From contig JAPEVF010000026.1 of the NCBI GenBank assembly GCA_029747585.1, forward strand, positions 113,474 to 177,473: a DNA stretch of 64,000 bases, in the 5' to 3' direction. Positions 46,172 through 56,420 of this stretch are shown here, piece by piece (positions within the stretch are counted from its first letter, which is position 1; each line of letters opens with the position of its first letter). The notes under the pieces were generated by a model. That model saw only the letters and a list, made by a program, of their open reading frames with translations. It was not told the origin of the DNA and did no database searches. Both the position numbers and the translations under genes were made by a program. This stretch comes from Pleurotus djamor. Taxonomy: Eukaryota; Basidiomycota; Agaricomycetes; Agaricales; Pleurotaceae.

Positions 46172-48685
46172 ATGAGTCGGTATATCAACCGCGCCAGCCG
46201 AATCATCCCATCCCACCCAAAAGCTACGCAGATGCGCTCAAACTCCAGTGCACCCGCGTCAACCGTGACGAACAATCTCCCCCGTCTCCCGATTCCGCCT
46301 CTTCGGAAAACGCTGGATCGTTACCTCAAGTCCATAGAACCGTTTCTGCTAGAGGACGAGGCGAATGGCGGGCAGCCATTTAGCGAAGCTTATGCTCTCC
46401 GAGCCAAGTGGGCCGACGAGTTTGAGCAAGGTATTGGCAAGGAGTGTCAAGAACGCTTGATCGGTGTGTAGTTAATTGCAGCTTCGCAATGGAAATTGGT
46501 AAATTGACATTATGAGATAGCATTGGATAAGAGGTCTCCTCATAATTGGCTCGACGACAACTTCTGGCTCGATAAAGCGTACTTGGAATGGAGGGCTCCT
46601 TTGCTCGTTAACTCGAATTGGTGGTTGGTGTTTACCCATGACAAAACAGTGCCGCAAGAGTTGATGGGCTCGAAGGGCATCACTCCGTGGCAGGTTCGTA
46701 GAGCTGCATGGCTAGCTCATCGCACATTACAGTATAGACAAAACATTGCAGAGTAAGTACACTCGAAACATCCCTAGCCTTGGTCGCGCGACTCATGTTT
46801 CTCGCTTCGCCCACAGGGCTGTCGCGCCTGACAATACGAGGACAGGTTCGTTTCTTGTCAAGTATTGCTCTGCTTCCGATCTGTGACAATGACGCAATTA
46901 GGCATCTGGCTACGTGAATCCGTCGCTCGCGTTTTCAGCGTTTGTAGAATACCTCAAAAATCTCGCGACACACTTGCCTTCTTCTCCCCTTCCTCCAGCG
47001 AGGCTGCTCAGTCTATACTGGTATCCGTACACAACTGGTTCTACCTCATACGTGCCCTGGACCAAGGCAAGATACTCTCTGTTCAAGATATAGAATCTCA
47101 GCTACGAGCGGTCGTCTACGATGCCACCCAACGGCGAAGAAATGGCGAGACGGCTCCATACATCGGAGCTTTGAGTGCGGATGACAGGGATCGTTGGGCA
47201 GAGGTCAGTTCCGCTCCGTTGACTATTGGTACCCTCAGTTGCTGAAATAGATTTAGAATCTCTCTTATCTGACGTCGTTGACGGAACGAAACCGCCTCAC
47301 TCACGAAGCCATGTCCCAAACTTTGATGGCTATCAGCCTTGACGATACTACCCATACAATCCAACGCCCTCCGTCGTCGTTGAATTCTTCCTTCGACCCG
47401 ACACATCCTGACCAACTCGAACTCGACGCCCACCTTCACGCAATCCGCTCAACCCCACACAATGTTTCGAACCGTTTCTTTGACAAAGGATATACGATCA
47501 TTGTCGATCCATCGGGGCGTGCGGGTGCTATGGGCGAGCATTCGCCTGTCGATGCATTGGTGCCAAGTATTGTCGGCGAATATTCTGTCGTCGACGATAT
47601 CAACCACCATGCGTTCGATGAACCCATTTCTGAACCTGTGGCAGTCGAAACTTGGTGGTCCAAGCCTTCCACTACTTACGCTGCCTCGACGACGCGGCTC
47701 GATTGGTATGTCGACCAACACATGTTGGAGGAGTGTGACAAAGCCCGCAATCGCGCTGTGGATATTGTCAACGATTCTGATGATAGTGTTCTATGGTTCC
47801 GCCATTATGGGACAGATTGGGTGAAACAAATAGGTTTGTCGCGCGTCTCTTTGTGCTCTGCTATTCAGCCAATAAACCTCATCCTCAGCGAATCTGGCCC
47901 CCGACGCTTACATCCAACAAGCTCTTCAGCTAGCCTGGTATCGAACCCGAGGGACTTTCACGGCAACCTACGAAACGGCTTTAACTCGCATGTTCAAGCA
48001 TGGACGCACCGAGACAATTCGGACGCACACCAAGGACAGCCGTGAATGGGTTCTCTCGATGGACGACTCTCGGCAATCGGTGAGTCTCTCTGGCCACCTT
48101 CGACCACGTACTCGCGTTCTCATGAGGGGAACTGTCCGATAGGTCGCGCAACGCACAACGCTTCTTCGTCGTGCCATCCGCGCACATTCCGTCCTCACGC
48201 GCGAGGCTGCTACGGGTAGCGGGGTTGATCGACATCTCATGGGGCTCCAACTTCTATGTCCACCTCAGAGTGGTCCGCCGCCGCGATTGCTCGCAGATGA
48301 AGTATTCCAGCGTAGTGCTTCATGGAAACTCAGCACCAGTGGTCTGAGCGCGGGATACCTCTTCCGTGGCACAGGGTATGTCATCCAATGACCTGAACTA
48401 CACTATTATAAATGCCATAAATCAGCTTTGGTGCTCAATACACAGATGGCTATGGGATAAACTGTAAGTCCATGTTGGTCAATCCCTTGATTGTGAACTT
48501 ATCTACTTCTAGACCTTGCTGCACCTGATATGATTAAATTTGGCGTAGAGTCCAAGGCCCACAACCCACTCACCTCCACACCTGTCTTCCAAGAAGCTGT
48601 TATCAATGCTCTTCAAGATATGAAGAGGCTATTTGATCATCAGGAAAGTTTTGCTGAGCCCAACCATCTTCTAGCACACCTATAA
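46172..48685 (+). CDS. CAT2: carnitine O-acetyltransferase, probably dual mitochondrial/peroxisomal
   Basis: The enzyme moves acetyl groups between CoA and carnitine. From ATG 46172 the N-terminus (MSRYINRASRIIPSHPKATQ) is Arg-rich without acids, like a mitochondrial presequence. A second ATG follows at residue 21. Family blocks: LPRLPIPPLRKTLDRYL, WLDDNFWLDKAYLEWR, NWWLVF, RRAAWLAH, VHNWFYLI, DRDRWAE, NRFFDKGYTIIVDPSGRAG, the catalytic His in GEHSPVDA (codon 47539-47541), QLAWYRTRGTFTATYETALTRMF, GRTETIRT, DRHLMGL, LSTSGL, GFGAQYTDGYGINY, and FGVESK. The last residues are LLAHL, so the C-terminus AHL fits the PTS1 pattern. Yeast Cat2 is likewise sent to both organelles. Stop TAA 48683-48685. 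Confidence 0.93.
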
Positions 48686-48689
48686 TCTT

Positions 48690-50808
48690 AGATATATCTG
48701 CTTGTAATAGACTACCTCTTTGATAGTATATTAATGATTTGCTTTCAATCTCAATCTTTTTTTNAAAAAATTAAATTGTACTATTATATAATTGATAGCA
48801 TACTAAGCCTATCTAAATGATGCCCTTCTCTATGCTATCTATAGAAAGCCATGCAGACTCTCCAAAATATTCAGCCAGTTTCCCAACCAGTGACTCTGCA
48901 CCTGCCTTGTCTAAGAAAACTTTATTGGTTATAATGAACATCTTGCGCTTGAATCTTGTAAGCATAACATTGGTTCTTCTAAGGCTCTTCAAAAAGCCGA
49001 GTTCTGTTGTGCGGACCAATGTGATGATAATATAATCATCCTCATTGCCTGTGATCAAAGATATTAATATCTTAATTTAAAATGGAATAAAAAATTACCT
49101 TGGAAAGAATCAACATTGAAACATTTATCCTCCCAATTCAGCCCTTCTTCTTTCATCTTCTTTTCAATAAGGCCCCTCTGTCCTTCATAGGGTACCACAA
49201 CCCTATACTTCCAGTCCTTTTCCTGAAGCTGAGTTGCCAATGCAATAGCTATCTTAGCTTCTGTATCATTCTAGAAAGATAATAAATAAGAAGCTTATTA
49301 TATTAAGACTTGAAAATACCTGATAACTTTTATTTATAAATTTTTCTTGGCCATCCACATGCACAAGAGCACAAGCAGGGGTAGATGCTTGTATGCAATG
49401 AAGGGGATTGGAATTGAGCTGGCCTTCATAAATTACATTTGATATGAAGTCTCCAAATTGAGGAGGCATGCGGTCTATGAGGATGAGCTTTAAACTGACA
49501 GTAAAACCAGATGAACTTACACTGGATATTCAGCAGAATAGAATTCTGGTTTAGATGATCAACCTCAAAAATGCTTTGCAACTTTGGGTTGTCATCATAG
49601 CCATAGGGTGGCACTATAGAAGATTAGTTGGATCTGAAGCTTGTAATTCAAAACACTCACATTGCTTATTATCACCAATAAAGCATATTTTCCTCAAAGA
49701 GGAAAACTTGGAAATTGCATAAATGTAATCTCCAATCTCAATTTGACTAGCCTCATCTACCACCAATACCTTCAAAGGGACTATTGGAGTAAACTTGATG
49801 ATTTGTGCATTTGCAAGCATGCTCAAAGTGCATAGAATAAGCCTAGCACCTTTGAGTTTGGGAACCAAATACTCCTTGAATTCATCTGATTGAATAATAT
49901 AAGGCTCCAATTTCCTGTACAAATGGTCATGCCTATGAATCATATTAGAATAAACAGCACATATGGTTAAAAAGGATTACATACCATTCAAAGCGGAAAT
50001 CCTTAGATACCAAGAGGCGGAAATCAGTATACTGATAACTGACTAGCTTCTCTGCAATATTCTTGACTGCCATATTAGACTGAGCAACAAGCCAAATGCC
50101 ATGAAGCTGCTGATTCTGAGCAGCTATGGCAAAATTGGCAATAACACTAGTCTTGCCAGTCCCAGGAGGCCCTTGAATAAGCACCAAGTGATGATTGGAG
50201 TTAGGTGAAAGCATAGCATGAATAGCAGCATTTTGGGAAGCATTCATGTTGAATCCAGAGAGATCTGGACCATGATACAGTGAAGTATTGGTTGCATGCC
50301 ACTCCGCTGGCCAGACAAGAGATTCTGGGTGCAGGAAAATATTTTGTATAAAGGGATTGTTGAAAAAGCTATCCTCAGTGGCTTCACCCTGGAGAACAGT
50401 TCTCACAGTTTGAGCACGCTGGCGCTGGGCATTGGTGGGGGTGCCTCGTCCAAGTGAAGTAATAGCAGTCACATGGGTACCTGAAAGGTGTTCAGAGGTG
50501 TTAATCTGAGCAGATCGCCCAGTAACACCTCCAGTTGAACCAGGGAGAATATATTCATCCCCATGGTCTGACTTGACAGCCATTTGAATGCTCTTGAAAA
50601 CCAAATAGGTCAATAGAATAACAAAAGCCAGAAGGCAGAATTGCTTACTTGAGATCTGTGAAACTTGTGCTTGTAGTCTGATGCAACAGCAACATATCTC
50701 CCATTGGAGTTGATGCTATTTTGGAATTGGTGACTAGTAGAGAGGGGAGCCTGTTGCTCAAGGCAAAGAGCATCTTTTTGAACCTTAGCAAGGAGGTCTA
50801 GGGCCTAA
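48690..50808. other. AT-rich block covering the helicase half of the left exonuclease/helicase gene
   Basis: Base composition changes sharply here. A 60-base sample at 49681-49740 has 19 G/C, while the homologous motif-III region of the neighbour paralogue at 52741-52800 has 32. The change starts at the 3' end of the carnitine acetyltransferase gene and ends near the acceptor site of the intron at about 50809-50866. Coding frames inside are intact apart from an N at 48764, downstream of the stop codon. Confidence 0.7.
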
Positions 50809-51602
50809 GAGGGAAGGTTCTCAGTAACTACTAACCATTAGCTTGGAAAATGGAATAGACACACATAATCCGAAAGCTTGTTGAAGTTCATCCTTTTCAC
50901 CTTCTCAAAGATACCAAGGGAGGTATCCAAGTCAGGAACTATACGGGCAGCCCATGCTCGCATGATCAAGTCATTATGGAGATTATTGGGAGATTGCTGG
51001 AGTGTATTAGAGCTGGGAGATTCCAAGTCAAAGACTTGTTGAACATTGTCGGAGTGGACAGTGATTTGGTCACCAGCAATGTCCTGTAGGATTGCAAGGG
51101 GACTGCGGGTAATGATCTTGGGAAATGCGGATTGGATGTCTACTCCGTTTGAGACGCGGAGGTGGAGGTCGGCGTAAAGCGATAAAGCGATTGGAGCCAT
51201 GTCAAAGGCGTATATGGCGTTGATATTGCGAGCGAGAACGGTCTGGAGAAGGCGGATACCTTCATCAAACTGGGGAGTACGTAGCCGATCACCATCGCGA
51301 GATACATCACTAAAATCAACAACGAGGCAACCCCACTTCCCCTCCCTCTCCGGCTTCCCCTTCAAGATCTTCGCGACAAGCGCGAGAGCAGTGATCGCAC
51401 CGGTAGCAGAGAAGGTGGCGGAGATGCCGACAGCTTGAGGGGCGGTAAAGGGAGGAAGGACGACCTCGGTGATGTCAGCTGGCAGTCGGACGTCGTAGAG
51501 TATTTCACCCAGATCGTCGGGGTTGTCGAGAAGGTTCTGATACAGCGGGAGCTTCCTGGGCTTGGATTCTTTCTTTTTTGGTTTGGATTGGGAGTTAGAC
51601 AT
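48813..51602 (-). CDS. exonuclease-like / SF1 helicase protein, mosaic left copy
   Basis: ATG 51602 opens a basic N-terminus (MSNSQSKPKKKESKPRK), then a part resembling a DnaQ/WRN-type exonuclease fold (GCLVVDFSDVSRDG, RLLQTVLARNINAIYAFDMAPIALSLYADL, GVDIQSA), but without a clear DxE acid pair. After an intron the SF1 helicase core follows: IQGPPGTGKTSV (Walker A), WLVAQSNMAVKNIA, LILCTLSMLAN, VLVVDEASQIEIGDY (Walker B), FIGDNKQLPPYG, IQYRMPP, VVPYEGQR, CFNVDSFQGNEDDYIIITLVR and RRTNVMLTRFK. It stops TAG 48813. This is the AAA_11/AAA_12 (Upf1-like) arrangement. The exonuclease exon has ordinary composition, while the helicase exons are AT-rich. Role in DNA or RNA handling is not decided by the sequence. 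Confidence 0.82.
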
Positions 51603-51892
51603 AGCGAAGTTGGACAGGAGTAGATGCTGGTCAGCACAATGATTGGCTTCCGCGTCGGTAGAGGATGAAGAACTCAGAGACGGCGTGTTCGAGGATTGCG
51701 ATAGGGCGTGCGTGGTACAGGTTGAAACGCGGGCGCTTATCAACGACACATCACCGACACAGCACAATGCAAGCACAATGAACCGAGTAATATAAGAGGA
51801 TCATAGAGTCTACGGTGTACAAACGGTATACTCTCGTCGTATCTCACGCAGTATAGGTAGGGCATAACTAGCCATGCATCCATCAAAACTTT

Positions 51893-54560
51893 AGCTTTGA
51901 GGCAGTAGCCCAACCGCGATCTCCCAACTCGGCCGCAAGTTTGCCAACAAGAGTTGAACCTGCGATGTTGCGGACGAAGGCTTTACTGGTACATATCACC
52001 ATCATCTGCTTACAACGCGTCAACATGACGTTTACTCGTCGCGCCTCCTTGAGGAACCCAATCTTGTTGGATCGAACGAGGGATATAAGGATGTGATCCT
52101 CTTCGTTACCTGGAATGGCATGGTCATGTTAGCGGAGAAGTGTTGGGCGAACTTGCGCATACCTTGGAACGCATCAACGTTGAAGCACTTGTTTTCCCAA
52201 GGTAAGTCCTGGGCTTTGAGCGAGCTTTCGAGTTTTGATCGTTGGGCGTCGTACGGTGTGATGATGCGGAAAGACTTATCGCGCGCAACCAGAAGGCGTG
52301 CGGTTTCGACCACCGTGCGGACCTCTTCAAGGTTCTACGAAGGTGGGTCAACGATGCGTGGCACATATAAGGTGGTTAGTGCGACTTACAAACCAACTGG
52401 TGCCTTGCTGTTTCTCCTCGCCGGCTGACACGTCCACGAAGACGCAACTTTTCTTCGAGTCATTGGGGTGAACGGTCTTCAATTTACCCTCGTATACATG
52501 CTTGGATATAAATTCGCCAATCACGACAGGCATCCGATCTGTTTATAAGTGAGTGCGTTAATGGTAAAAAAGCGGAGGTATGGAAGGACTTCGCAAAAGA
52601 AAACGAACATTGCGTGTCCAAGAATATCGCATTCTTTCGTACATGCTTCAATTCGAAGATGCTCTGAAGACCATCGACGTCGCTCTCCCCATGCGGAGGG
52701 ACTACGCAATGATTAGCAACGGAACGTCATGCATAAGGTTCGCACTCACGCTGCTTGTCGTCGCCGATAAACACAAGCTTCTTGACACTCTGTTGGAACG
52801 AAAATAGCATTGGGATATAGGATCCTATTTCAATTTGACTGGCTTCATCAAAGATGACCGTTTCCACCGGGACTAGACGGGTGTACACAACGGCTTGAGG
52901 GTTGGAGAACATACTGAGCGTGCAAAGGATGACCTGGGATCCGAGTAGGTGGCTTTCAGCTTCGACGGCTGTCTTGGCGAAGCTATCCGATCGAATGACC
53001 TTCCGTTCCAAGTTCTCGTACAGGTGTTCGTGCCTGTGATGAAGGAATTAGGTGGCAACTGGGGAGTTGAATATACAGATACTTACCAGTCAAAATGGAA
53101 CTCCTTGGAAACAAGGATTCGGAACCCTTCGAATTTTTGAGACGCAAGTTTCTCAGCGATATTCTTTACAGCGACGTTTGACTGGGCTACAAGCCACACG
53201 CTTCGGTTCGGTGCGAAATAGTGAAAACTGACAACTGCCGTCGCGATGACCGTGGTCTTCCCAGTACCAGGAGGACCATGGATAACGATGGTATCATCGT
53301 TCCGACCACCGGATGCGAGGATGGCTGAGACTGCCTGAGTTTGCGATGCATTGAGGGGTCTTGCGGGAGGATGAATGGGAAGTGTTGTCGGGATTGGCGC
53401 AGATACCTTCGCGGGGCCGGACAGAGGAAGCGACCACAGATATTGGACATGGTAGCTGGAGAGAATGGTGTTTTGACGTTGGAGAGCCTCAAGAACAACT
53501 GATTCGCGGCTTTGTTCAGCCAGAGTAAGTGGGTCGCGGCCCAAAGTAGTTACCGAGACGATCTTCTCGCCTTGTAGAGGTGATTTGAAATGGAGGCGCA
53601 CGTCGCGGCCTTCGACCTTCTTGACGCGAGCGATACTCTCTACCTGCTTCCCATCGACATCGGCGACTACACGGGTCATCTACAAGGAGGATCATTAGCC
53701 ATGTAATCAAGGGGCCAGAGGTGGGGGCGAACATTATTCGAAGTACGAAGACGTGTTTTATACCGAGTAGACTGAAGACGGACTTCACCAGACTTTTCGG
53801 TAGTGAACGAGGGGTTGACATCATTGGCCACGGTGGTCGGNTTCAAGGCTTGTAGCCTTTGAGCATCTCGCACGAGCTTGNAAAGTACGGCCAATTGCTA
53901 TCNGCAAATGACAAGGTTAGCAACGGCACGCAAAATATGATGATGAGTCGACAATACCGGGATCGGGAACGTTTGAGTGTTTATGGGTTTCCAGGCCGGT
54001 GCGGGATCTTGGTAAGTCGCGGCCTTGCAAATTGTCCACGCAGTCAGCCCCAGCTTCGTTACAGTGGGCTCAGCGCGATTGCCGCTGAAGAACAACTTGT
54101 CAACCTCGTCTCCATCAAGATTCGCCTCGCCACCCAGCGCGTTTAGGGTTGCTTCCCTTGAATGGCGCTCCCCCTTGGACGCGGATAGCATGTCGACACC
54201 TTGGGCTACCACGATGCCAAGGTCCAAGTGCAGAGATGTCGCCAGTACGTCCATCTTGAGGGCAAACTTCTTGGCTGGGAAAGTGAGAAGTTGTTGAAGA
54301 AACTTGCGCTGCATCAGATTTTTGCTGGACGCGCCAGAGAGCTTTATGTGCAGCACCCGAGTAGTAGAAGAGATGGTGAGNGACTTCAAAGAACAATTGC
54401 TACCATATATTGGGACAAGTCCAAGCGCGCCGCCATTGCAGGTGCCCAGAAGCTCTTGAACGGCTTGCTGGGTGAGAGAGTCAATGTTTACTGAAACAAC
54501 CACTATTTCTGCCGGTCGATAGTGTTTAAAAATCTTGGGTGTAGTGCAGCTTTGTGACAT
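51893..54560 (-). CDS. exonuclease-like / SF1 helicase protein, right copy
   Basis: This is a tandem paralogue of the gene to its left, with the same domain order and normal composition. ATG 54560 starts MSQSCTTPKIFKHYRPAEI; the exonuclease-like part reads VVVSVNIDSL, KFLQQLLTFPAKKFALKMDVLATSLHLDLG, GVDMLSA, and LGLTAWTICKA. The helicase core has LNASQTQAVSAI, IHGPPGTGKTTV, WLVAQSNVAVKNIAEKLA, ILCTLSMFSNPQ, VIFDEASQIEIGSYIP, FIGDDKQLPPHG, DTQYRMPVVIGEF, RIITPYDAQR, FNVDAFQGNEEDHILISLVRS and RRVNVMLTRCKQM. It stops TGA 51893. The acidic residues expected for exonuclease catalysis are not clearly kept. Several Ns (53841, 53881, 53923, 54381) fall in the N-terminal exons. It probably acts on nucleic acids with a 5'-3' SF1B-type motor. 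Confidence 0.85.
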
Positions 54561-54836
54561 TGCGGGAGGCTGCGAGATGGGGTGTTACCCGTCGAGCCCA
54601 TGGGTATTAATACTTTCGCTTTCGTCAAAGGCATGAGNGNNNCAAGAACTCAGAAAAGGNAGAACAAAGCCGCAGTCACTGCGTGCTGAGCTTGTCGAAA
54701 GCTTCGGTTCNATGATCAGAGTAGTTTGGTTGCCAAAGCCTGTCGAGTCAAAGGGTCGTGGTCGTGGTCGTNNTACAAGCTTTCAGAGTTTGTCAGGCGC
54801 CCAAANNCCCANNNGACTCTCCCATAACTTTCACTC

Positions 54837-55227
54837 ATGGCCACACCAATCATCGTCGGCGTCGGGGCTATCGCTGCCGCTCTTGCTGGTCGACATTTCA
54901 TACGTCGCGCAGGCATGGGCGCCGCCGACCAGTGGGTCAAAGGGGGATTCAAAGCAAAAATGGACCGCAAAGAAGCAATCGCTGTCCTCGGGCTCAAGTG
55001 AGTTCTGCTCTTTTCACCCGCAGCAACTTGATGCAGCGTGGGCGTAGATTTGAATTCTAAACTTTTCTTCTGATAGGGATGGCCCGCTGCTGCGTAACAA
55101 GCTAAAGGATGCTCACCGACATATTATGCTTGCAAACCATCCGGACCGCGGAGGCTCCCCGTACTTGGCCAGTAAAATCAACGAGGCCAAAGATTTGTTG
55201 GAAAAAACAGAGGGCCGTGCTCGGTGA
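54837..55227 (+). CDS. PAM18: mitochondrial import motor J-protein PAM18/TIM14
   Basis: PAM18 stimulates the ATPase of mitochondrial Hsp70 at the TIM23 channel. The spliced protein has 103 residues: a short N-terminus and one membrane segment ([18 protein letters not shown]), then [19 protein letters not shown] and, after one intron, a J domain with HPD at residues 75-77 ([26 protein letters not shown]). It stops TGA 55225-55227. Size and layout equal those of TIM14 in other fungi. The region before the ATG carries many Ns (54636-54813), so the promoter and leader are poorly read. Confidence 0.93.
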
Positions 55228-55492
55228 TGGTGCTTGCTTTCCTGTTCGCTGTGAGTTTGTGCGTTTTGCTCAAGTCCGGGATTCTTGCTTACTTTCCCCG
55301 TCTGCAACAGATCGGTTATTCGTGTATCCTAGACCATCTTATTACCTATGTAATTTAATCCCCGTTCTCATTCACGACTTTGCATCAAAGTTNCTTCAAT
55401 TCACTCGACTGGACTCTGCGTTTCGTCCGCGCTCATATGTTACAAACGTCGCTGACTAAGCTAGGCGACCTCCTTCCGAGTCGCTCGAAACT

Positions 55493-56401
55493 ATGTCGCC
55501 TAGCGCATCACCTTCCTTCAAGCCCTCGAANCTTGGGACGAAAGACCAGTAAGGTGNTCACCATGCTAAGCTAGAGAACAAAGATCGACATTCTGCAGTT
55601 GGGACAGAGTTTACGAAGATGAGCTAGCAAATTTCGAAGAAACAGGTGATGAGGGCGAGATTTGGTACGTACCCTTCTTGCTGCCCTCTATCATGCTTTT
55701 ACCCTTGTTTCTAGGTTCGGCGAGGAGAGCGTGGAGAAAATGGTCGACTGGGCCCTTGAAAATGTCCCCCATTCCAGTTCACCTTCGATCGCAGAGATCG
55801 GAAGTGGAAACGGAACGCTTCTCGTTGCTCTAGCGGAAGCAGGATACCCAATAGATCACCTCCTTGGATTCGACTATAGTGCAGATGCCGTCAAGCTAGC
55901 GAAAGCCGTGGCCGCGTCAAGAGGGTTCGGAGGCATTTCATTTGCCCGAAGCGACTTCCTGTCCGACGATCCCCCAAAATTGTCACATATGGCCTCGGAG
56001 CCAAATGTCGCTATTTGGGATGTGCTCATGGATAAAGGGACTTTCGATGCCATCGCANTGGCAGAACCAGGATCGAATGGAGAACCGTTGATTAACGCCT
56101 ATCCAGGTCGAGTGAGTAGGTTGCTCAAACCTGGTGGATTCTTTGTGATAACTTGTGAGTCAACCACCCTGTCTCCTCTTCAATACCCTCATCACATATA
56201 GCCTGCAACTTCACTGAGGAAGAGCTTAAAGCTCACTTCNTTGGACATAGCTCGGGCCTTACCTATCAGTCCGTCTTTCCGTTAGTTCTTATTCCTTNTC
56301 TACGCTAACACTCCCTCAGCTCAAGTATAAAATATCCTACTTATTCGTTCGGGGGTCGCAGTGGTAGTATCTGCGCTGGTGTTGCTTTCCAAAAATCATG
56401 A
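55493..56401 (+). CDS. EFM4: protein-lysine N-methyltransferase EFM4
   Basis: EFM4 is a seven-beta-strand SAM enzyme that methylates lysine on translation elongation factor eEF1A. From ATG 55493, exon 1 (MSPSASPSFKPSKLGTKD) joins over an intron to HWDRVYEDELANFEETGDEGEIW, then FGEESVEKMVDWALEN, motif I AEIGSGNGTLLVALAEAGY, HLLGFDYSADAVKLAKAVA, FARSDFL, IWDVLMDKGTFDAIA, SRLLKPGGFFVIT, SCNFTEEELKAHF and SFGGRSGSSICAGVAFQKS. It stops TGA 56399-56401. DKGTFDAI and the GG...V-F-K end are typical of the EFM4/METTL10 group. Ns at 56058, 56240 and 56298 are single bases and do not clearly break the frame. Its stop lies 19 bases from the stop of SGD1 on the other strand. Confidence 0.9.
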
Positions 56402-56420
56402 CATTGTACATGAATACGAA

